This document shows, one piece after another, positions 8,516 to 15,048 of a DNA stretch of 15,048 nt. The DNA comes from Cudoniella acicularis (taxonomy: Eukaryota; Ascomycota; Leotiomycetes; Helotiales; Helotiaceae). Position numbers and translations under genes: made by a program. Under the pieces are notes generated by a model. It made no database searches and had not been told where the DNA came from. It saw only the letters and a list, made by a program, of their open reading frames with translations. How positions within the stretch are numbered: the first letter of the stretch is position 1; each line of letters opens with the position of its first letter. Location: NCBI GenBank assembly GCA_013054445.1, contig JAAMPI010001391.1:1-15048 (forward strand). The letters are read 5' to 3'.

Positions 8516-9176
8516 GTCTATAGTATTTAAGAAGCTAGAGCTAATAGCCTAATAGATTACGAAAGTAAGACGTATAGTAATCGAGTAAACTACTACTTAG
8601 TGACTTCGCTAGCTAGACGACCTTTCTACGAATATTAATCGGTTAGAGAGCTTTTAGAGGCGCTATACGATACTATCCGAGGTCATAGGTCGCTTCTCGA
8701 GGACGCTAGGATTCTTTATTAAGACATTTCTAAAAACAATATTATTATTATAAACGCCGCCGCTAAAAGAGACCTAAAAGGGATATTGATTGACCTAGAC
8801 CTAGCGAACAAGTTAGACAGTCTATTAAGTAGAGCTCGCTATCAAACTAGTACTATATAGTTTATAGCGATCGAGGTTCTTAAAGATAATAGCTATATAT
8901 ATTAACACGACCTTAAGTCGTTTTTTTTACGTCTTTATATAGATATATATTCGATATAGCTACGAAGGTATAGGCGGGTAAAAACCTAACAAGCTAATAA
9001 GACCGAAGACAAATATATTACGAGGTTAATATATTAGGATATATATAGAAATTACTCGGAATAAGGTAAGGGATATAGGTAAAAATCGATTTAAGAACAT
9101 TATTACGGAGTTTATATCGAAGTTCGAGAACCTTAAGCCGTATTAGAATTTCAAGTTTAGGATCCTCCTTACCTAG
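8516..9176 (+). pseudogene. Second FunK1 kinase copy, N-terminally truncated and frameshifted
   Basis: This repeats the catalytic and C-terminal part of the upstream FunK1 pseudogene. Bases 8516 onward align base for base with 7709 onward (offset 807) for about 400 bp. It begins at VYSI-stop-EA, so it lacks the ATP-binding lobe. The catalytic loop reads ILY-stop-DISKNNIII (Asp codon 8723) and the metal motif LIDLDLANKL (Asp 8792). A run of eight T at 8921-8928 adds one base against the first copy and shifts the frame. After it, YVFI-stop-IYIRY, then LRG-stop-Y and EFISKFENLKP follow in the new frame. The linker before LRG is seven codons shorter than in the first copy and differs in sequence, so this is a diverged paralogue and not a fresh duplicate. 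Stops are all TAG or TAA. It ends near a TAG at 9174. Confidence 0.9.
8921..8928 (+). other. Frameshifting run of eight T
   Basis: The first FunK1 copy has TTATTCTTTTAC at 8111-8122 where this copy has TCG, eight T, then AC. The extra base moves the frame by one. RIP makes only transitions, so this is a separate slippage event or an assembly error. Confidence 0.8.
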
Positions 9177-10333
9177 AATTAGTTAGTATTAAGTGTTTAG
9201 AGTAACACTGATTTCGAATTTTACTTAATATATTATTATATAAGAAAATAAAATTCTATTTATTATATATCGTTATATCTCGGGTAGCTAGTATATAACG
9301 TATATAGCTCGGACGTGACGCTTTAATATAGCTTGTTTAAGGCTAAGATATAGTAAAAACAATTAATTAAGATCGCCTTTTTACGATTTATAATAAAAAC
9401 CTTATAATTTGTTAATTAAAAGAATAAAGTATCGGTAAGTAGAAGAGGCGTTTACGAAGCTTACCTATGATCACCTTGATTATTTATAAGAAACATCTAT
9501 AAAAATTTACTATTTAGTAAGCATTTACCTAGTAATATAATCATCGCCTTATAAGTTTCCCTCGCTAACGCTAGGGTATAGTATACGGAAGTGAATGTTT
9601 ATAGTATAGTGATAATACGAGCTAAGAAACATAGATATATTCCGAACGCCTCTTATAGGTATCGACTACTTTCTACTACCTTCGACCACTTTCTACTACC
9701 TTCGACTACCTTCTTAATCACGTTTCTATAGACAAACACTTCTTAATAATATAGAATTCTAACCTAAGAAATTCAAATTAAAACTAATATAAATTTCTTA
9801 TAATACTTTAAAGAGACATTAGGTACGACTTATTAATCATAACTAGAAAGATACTAGAGAGGTAAAGAGAGATCTATAGCGTGTTATAGTCTATATTAAG
9901 GTCAAATTATTATTAAAGTTTTGCCTTTTATTATTATTATAATACGCTATAAAAATAGTCGAAAGAGGGTTAAGTATATTATAGAGATTAGGAGAGTGTC
10001 GGTATGATCATGTTTATAGCTCTATCTACGATTGTTCCTATACGCTAACCGTCTACTCCGGCGAAAAGATAGCTATAAGCCGCTATCGAGTATATAAAAG
10101 AAATCGTAGAATAAAGTAAGGAATCTAGACGACCTTGTCTAACAAATTCGCTACTTGGCCTAAGGCAAACACTTGACGTGACGCGTATATATTAGAGAAT
10201 AAAAAAAGTGACGAGAAAAAAGCGCGAGTTATAATACTTAACTACGCCTAAATTCGAACTATATAAGGATCTCGCTTAACTTAAAACGTTAGCGGTTACG
10301 TATAGATAATTACGCTTGTCCGACTACCCTACT
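9177..10333. other. Gene-free AT-rich region
   Basis: I see no supported gene. The part up to 9440 is very rich in TA. A 20-bp tandem repeat lies at 9662-9716. The CA and TG deficit continues through it, so RIP has spread beyond the recognisable genes or the region is itself an old repeat. Confidence 0.5.
9662..9716 (+). repeat. 20-bp tandem repeat, about 2.7 copies
   Basis: The unit TCGACYACTTTCTACTACCT is present at 9662-9681 and 9682-9701, differing at one position (T or C), followed by a partial third copy at 9702-9716 with an internal deletion. The one difference between the full copies is a transition. Confidence 0.85.
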
Positions 10334-10406
10334 ATGTCTCTATTCTTCTCTCCTCGCGACCTTATCTATAGTTTACGTTCGATAACACTTGTCTAAAATC
10401 AAGGAG

Positions 10407-11235
10407 ATGTCAGCTCTTATTAAAGGCCCTACTCTAGAATCTTAGATCGCGGATTAGCTACGCTAAGAGCTGATACCGCGAACGCTAGACAACTAGCCGC
10501 GCGAGTAACCCGGGCCTTTCTATCAGCTTCCTAGTATATCTAATAGTAAGAAGATATTAAAAGAGTATATTAAAGTATATCTAGAATTCCTTTAACTAAG
10601 AATTAAGGCTAATCCGACTATTTAACTAGACTATAGCTCGATAGTATACTACTTAGGTCCTTAACACTATACCCGATAATATTATCTTAGAACAAGCGTA
10701 TTAAATCGTTTATACTAATCTAAAACACCCTATAATACAAGTGCCTATAGAGTCGACAGCTAGTACGACGGTGATAATCCTAGCGCTCGAAAAGCTAGAT
10801 AACTAGAACGGTTTGCCCCGCTTTATAGACACTACTAAGTCTCTAAAGAGCGGCGAGCTACTAGGTATAGTCCTTAACAGGCTATAAACGTTCGAAGGCA
10901 ATAGTAAGGGTTACGGCTATATATCGATTTAGATTCGGAAGAAGTAATGTCTACTATGCCTCCCGACAGCCAGGTCTTTATAGGCTTAGGCTTTATATAC
11001 TTATTATAGAGAAGAGATATTTGTATGCTAATAGGTAGGTAGGGACGAAGCGACGGGCGGTTGATATAGTAGCCTAGAATCGGGAACGCTAAGATAGTAT
11101 TTAAGTGTTTAGGTTTTATCGAAGAAGTTAGGATTATTATAATAATCTAGTAAATAGTCGTCGCCGGGGTTTCGCGAAGAGTTGTAATAATAGCTTTTAT
11201 TTATTAGATATTAGTATTCTATACTATATTTAGTT
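10407..11235 (+). pseudogene. Possible RIP-degraded coding region, unknown product
   Basis: I do not recognise the product. It starts at an intact ATG (10407) in a good context, GGAGATGTC. The first part reads MSALIKGPTLES, later KKILKEYIKVYLEFL (about 10551-10595), broken only by TAG and TAA. From about 10690 a different frame is better: VPIESTASTTVIILALEKLD (10741-10800), then an open run 10807-10884 containing TTKSLKSGELLGIVLNRL, then TFEGNSKGYGYISI. The change of frame could be an intron or an indel. A third frame starting at ATG 10334 is also fairly open, and in RIP DNA several frames can look protein-like because TGA is rare. The end is set where the opposite-strand reading frame becomes better. 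Confidence is limited. Confidence 0.35.
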
Positions 11236-13170
11236 TTATTTCGTCGATTAGAGGCTATAGTTTGACTTACGTGGTTTATTCTCTATCTCTATGTCATAGC
11301 TATTAATATTAGTTATAGCGTATTATATTCCGACTTGATTTTCGTATCCGTGACCGTAGCCTGGCCGACTTAGTAGGGGGTCTGGCGGGGGGGCCTGGCG
11401 TCTGTCTCGCGGCGGTTATACCTAGCTATCTATCGGAGCTTTAAATTCCGTTTTAAGGAATTTAAAAGGCTCGAGTGTCGCCTCTCGAAGTCGTGTTACG
11501 ATAGCCTTAGTACTAGTAAGCTTTTCGATATAGTCTTTTAAAGGCTAAAAAGGTTAGACCGTTACTTTATACGCCTTATCTTTAAGGGGTAATCTTTTCT
11601 CGAGACTAGGCAAATCGTTAGCTCTCGGGGCTAGCTCTAAAGTTTATATAGACCTATAAGTCAATTAAAAGGGTATCGGGAAGTATAAATAAGATTACTA
11701 TACTAAAGGTAGTAGCTAACTTGTTATATCTCCGCCCCGCTCTAACCTATTTAGCTAGTATTGATCGAGTAATATTAACGTCGCGAGCGACTATGCTTTT
11801 ATTAGTAATAGCGTCTACGAGACGGCCGTAGACATTACTAGTAGTCTTGTTATATACTTAAGGGTTAAGGAGGCAAAGCAAGTCAAAATAGAAGAGCTTC
11901 CGGAATTATAGACGAATAATATCTAAACTATAACGAGTTTATAGTTATATCGTATTATCGTAAAAGGCGGCGAGTTGTCCTTCCCCGGGATCGAGTTAGG
12001 ATTAAGACGATACCTAGAAGCTTAAGGGATCATTTGACTAGCTATTAAGAGCCGTAGAATCTATCGTATAGGAAGGCTATAGCTATAGGCTTGCCAAACG
12101 GGCGAGTTTCGGCTTGCCTGGTTTTTAAAGAGCGAGGCTAAGTTTTATAGATTTGGCCCCCTTTACTAGATTCTTAGAGAACTTTATACTAGATCAGCTC
12201 TATACTCTTGTTTTTCGAGGGCCTTTAATACTTACTGTTTTGTCTTTTAATAACTTATCTAAAGCTACTAACCGCTGGTTTTCCGGAAGAGGATAGAGGG
12301 TATTAACGATTCGACTAAGATAATGACCTATTTTAATAATAAGGAGAGATAGATAGGCTATAGGTAATAGGTTAAACACGGTTTGTAGAACACCTATAGC
12401 CCTAGAGTATACGTAAGATATACGACATACGCTAAGCCTAATTGTCTGTCGTATAAATCAACTGATTTCTATAGCCTCTAATAAGGGTAACTAAGCGACG
12501 TTCTCTCGCCCTATCCCCTTTTCTAGTATACTATAGATATTTGAATTCCCTTTGTTTTTTAGTGCCGGGAAACTATATCCCTAAATCCGAGGCTACTACT
12601 AGTTTAGTAGAAGGGGTCTCTAAAGTAAGTAGTATTTTTACTTAATAGTTCTAAGAGCTCGGTTAACTAAGGGATCGCTATTAATAAGTAGAGGCTATAA
12701 GTTATACTAAGATTCTAAAGAATAATATATTTATAACTTTTATAGATATTACGCTCCTAGTACCTATTAGCGTATTTAGCTGTTTTTAATAGCCTTTTAT
12801 ATTATAAGGGCTCTTCCGATATATATACTTCTCTTGACTTTATACTCTATCTAATTTAAGATATCCTAAAGAGGCGGGATCTACTACTTAATAATATAGT
12901 CAAGCGCTTAATACTATTAGCTTTCTAGTACTAATATTATATTAATAGGGCCGGGAGTAACTAGAAAGGACTTTTTTTTAACTAATTTCTTCTTCTTAAA
13001 AATATTTAGAAAAAAATCTTTAAAGGCCTTAGCTAAATTGATCACGGCTAAAGATAAGGCTCGCTTTCTCTATCTTTCTCCCTACGATTACCTTTCTAAA
13101 TCGGAACCTCTTTAAGATCTGTCTACGAGATAGTCGAGACTCTATAACGATGTTATAGCATGTTCTATAG
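11236..13170 (-). pseudogene. RIP-degraded long gene on the minus strand, unknown protein
   Basis: I do not recognise the protein. Reading leftwards, the first part (13170 to about 12915) contains RKRALSLAVINLAKAFKDFF and a lysine-rich stretch (KKKKLVKKK, about 12972-13000). The frame then changes and stays the same to 11236, about 560 codons. Segments with good protein character are REVYISEEP (about 12830), LLELLSKNTTYFRDPFY (about 12610-12660), VLKALEKQEYRADL (about 12190-12231), ASRNSPVWQAYSYSLPIR (about 12065-12118), KDYIEKLTSTKAIVTRLR (about 11488-11541) and PGYGHGYENQVGI (11326-11364). Intact ATG codons in frame lie at 12033 and 11835. Stops are TAG or TAA. The complementary plus frame is also fairly open but gives cysteine- and arginine-rich text, so I take it as the shadow. 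It converges with the plus-strand region ending near 11235. The exact ends and the frame change near 12915 (intron or indel) are uncertain. Confidence 0.5.
11341..11420. other. GC-rich island that escaped most RIP
   Basis: This 80-bp stretch keeps several TG dinucleotides and G-rich runs, including seven G at 11387-11393, unlike its TA-rich surroundings. On the minus strand it encodes the proline-rich end of the degraded gene, with several intact CA-containing codons. C runs on the coding strand offer few CpA targets, which may be why it survived. Confidence 0.6.
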
Positions 13171-14460
13171 TCTATCACGACCTAATAGATCTGATAAGTA
13201 AAGTTACTAAAGTATATATACGTCTTTATCTATTCGCTTATCTCTAATATAAGGTTAGGTAATAGATCTTAATATACTTTTATAATTATTATTTTACGAT
13301 AGCTTTTCTCTTTAGGTTCTAGAACGCGTACTATCGTCCCGAAGCGCTTGTTATATTCTAGGAACTTATTAATTCGTCTTTAAATTATATGTTTTATAGA
13401 AAACTCTTTTTATAGCGTTCTAGGCTTTTATTCCTTTTCCTTTATTTATTTATATTCTATCGCCTAAATAATTAGAAAGAGAAGTTATATATACTATATA
13501 AACTTATCTAGTACGTCTTATATTTTAAAGAGGGAAGCTATAGATCAGATAAGATTAGAAGCGAAATACTTTTTAATACGGGGATTCGTAGGCTAGGTAA
13601 AGCTAAAAACGAAACACTTTTTATTAGGGACCGGCTATAGTCCTTAGTATATAAAAAGGCAGTTCTATTTTATAGCTTATATTAGCCTTATACTTAATAG
13701 CGTAAGCGTTTAACGTCTAACCGATCACTCTAGCCGTATATCGAGAAATCCTCGTAGAGTTTATAGACGCCTAAATATATGTTACGCTTAATACGCGGCG
13801 AGGCTTTCGACCTCTATTTAGCGGGCCATATTTCTAAGAGCGTGTTTAGTATATAGATACGCTTGGCTATATCGTCTAGAGGGGTAATATAGAAGACTCG
13901 GGTTGAAAACCTCGTGCGATCCCGAGAACACTATAGAGGCGAGAAAAAGGGGAGAAGGGGGATAAGGAAGGATACGGGTCAACCTTAATATATATATAAC
14001 TATTAATATACTTACTAATAAAATAGAACCTAGTCGATTTAATATAGCTATTTCGAGCTCTAAACCCGTTTAAAAAATATATAAATAAGCCTTAATATTG
14101 CTACTATAAACGCTATTCGTACTACTCTCTTAGTTTTTAGCGCCGCGTAATATAAGATAATATATAAGAAGCGTAAGAAGCTAAGTGTTTTATATTTATT
14201 TATATTACTTCTCCCTAGAAATCACTTTTTAGTTACTCCCTTACTCGAGCTTCTCTTTATTATATATAACTATATATAAGTCGAGTATTAATACGGATAT
14301 GTTTACTAGACAGTTCGCGTATAATATACTATTTATAAGACGACTTATATACGTTATCGGCCTTCGGTTATAGTAATTAAATTCAGGTACTATCTATTCC
14401 TATCTATTAATTAGAGCTACTTCTAACGATTTTAGATTAAATAAGCGATATAGTTAGTTT
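13171..14460. other. Gene-free AT-rich region
   Basis: No supported gene. The upstream frame of the minus-strand pseudogene is closed by an in-frame TGA just to the right of 13170. Two imperfect copies of a short motif (CGAAAYACTTTTT) lie at 13562 and 13610. A G-rich purine tract at 13941-13970 is not part of any recognisable feature. Confidence 0.45.
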
Positions 14461-14930
14461 ATTAATATCTATTTAAAAAGATAGAAATTAATATAAAACC
14501 TAAAGGATTACCGGGCACTAGCTATTAACCCGACCTAGAAATACGTATTTATTAACCACGTCCCTTATAAATATATATAGTCAGGCCTATACTCTTTATA
14601 TATACTCCTTTCTAAAAGAAAATCGAGCTTTAAGCTAATCAAAACATAGTTCTAGTTTAACAACTTGGCCTAATCTTCCTATTACGACTACCGCTTGTCT
14701 AACTCCGCCCGTACCCGGTTATTATAATCATTCCTTTAATCTTTTAAAATCAGAGTCTACCTTAATCTAATAGGTCTATTTAATATGCTATTTAGGTCCT
14801 TATAAGTATATCTTTAAGTATAAGTATTATAAACTTAAGACCTGTCGGCTATATACTAATAAAGCTTAAAACACGGGAGAGAGCGCTTCTAGGAAGCTAG
14901 TAGACTATATCTAGTAATCTATATTATAAG
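14461..14930 (+). pseudogene. Doubtful degraded coding remnant
   Basis: One plus frame (codons from 14462) is open over two longer runs: 14522-14635, ending in SFLKENRALS, and 14639-14770, containing SSLTTWPNLPITTTA and YYNHSFNLLKSESTLI. The second keeps an intact TGG codon. Stops after that are TAG and TAA pairs. Another plus frame over the same bases looks nearly as good, so neither the frame nor the product can be settled. It may be a fragment of a transposon gene or chance openness in TA-rich DNA. Confidence 0.22.
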
Positions 14931-15048
14931 TAAACAATAAGATAAAACTTTAATTAAGAATAGAATAAAAGAATATCTATATATAACATATCTCTATATT
15001 ATAGCTTAGAACCGATATTAAGACGGGTTCTCGTTTTAAATATAAAAA
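14931..15048. other. AT-rich end of window
   Basis: I see nothing in this short stretch beyond TA-rich sequence. Confidence 0.4.

Noticed and set aside
9661..9716. CRISPR array
   Set aside because: The units are adjacent with no spacers between them, and the sequence is fungal in character.
11401..12476. Long plus-strand frame without TGA
   Set aside because: It shares its register with the minus-strand frame, gives cysteine- and arginine-rich text, and lack of TGA is expected wherever TG is depleted.
13893..13925. tRNA-like hairpin (CTCGGG ... CCCGAG)
   Set aside because: Only a single 6-bp stem around an 18-base loop is present. There is no acceptor stem, no anticodon arm and no T-loop consensus on either strand.

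Overview
The window looks like a repeat-rich, gene-dead block of a filamentous ascomycete (Pezizomycotina) genome that has been heavily mutated by repeat-induced point mutation (RIP). CA and TG dinucleotides are almost gone and TA is in large excess, while CG is still common. In 10561-10620, for example, I count 11 TA and no CA or TG by hand. Premature stops are almost all TAG or TAA, as expected when CAG, CAA and TGG are hit by C-to-T change at CpA on either strand. The clearest gene family present, the fungal-specific FunK1 kinase, also points to a fungus. The species cannot be told from the window. I see no intact gene of normal size, no rRNA or tRNA, and no CRISPR array.

Layout, left to right. 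1-301: short palindromes, no gene. 302-3525 (+): a long stop-riddled reading frame for an unidentified protein of about 1,070 residues, with a basic stretch in the middle and a chromodomain-like segment near its end. 3526-5904: AT-rich DNA with several short repeat families but no gene. 5905-8482 (+): a nearly full-length FunK1 kinase pseudogene with 28 in-frame stops and no frameshift over 2.3 kb, plus a probable 100-bp intron near its start. 8516-9176 (+): a second, N-terminally truncated FunK1 copy 33 bp downstream. 9177-10333: no gene, one 20-bp tandem repeat. 10407-11235 (+): a weaker degraded coding region. 11236-13170 (-): a long degraded reading frame of an unidentified protein, convergent with the previous one. 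13171-15048: AT-rich, with one doubtful coding remnant.

Nothing here looks able to work as a system today. The linked FunK1 duplication and the diverged direct repeats are the kind of sequence RIP acts on. The two long unidentified reading frames (302-3525 and 11236-13170) are the best candidates for something not yet described. Both are invisible to ATG-to-stop gene finders because RIP removed most of their ATG codons and added stops.
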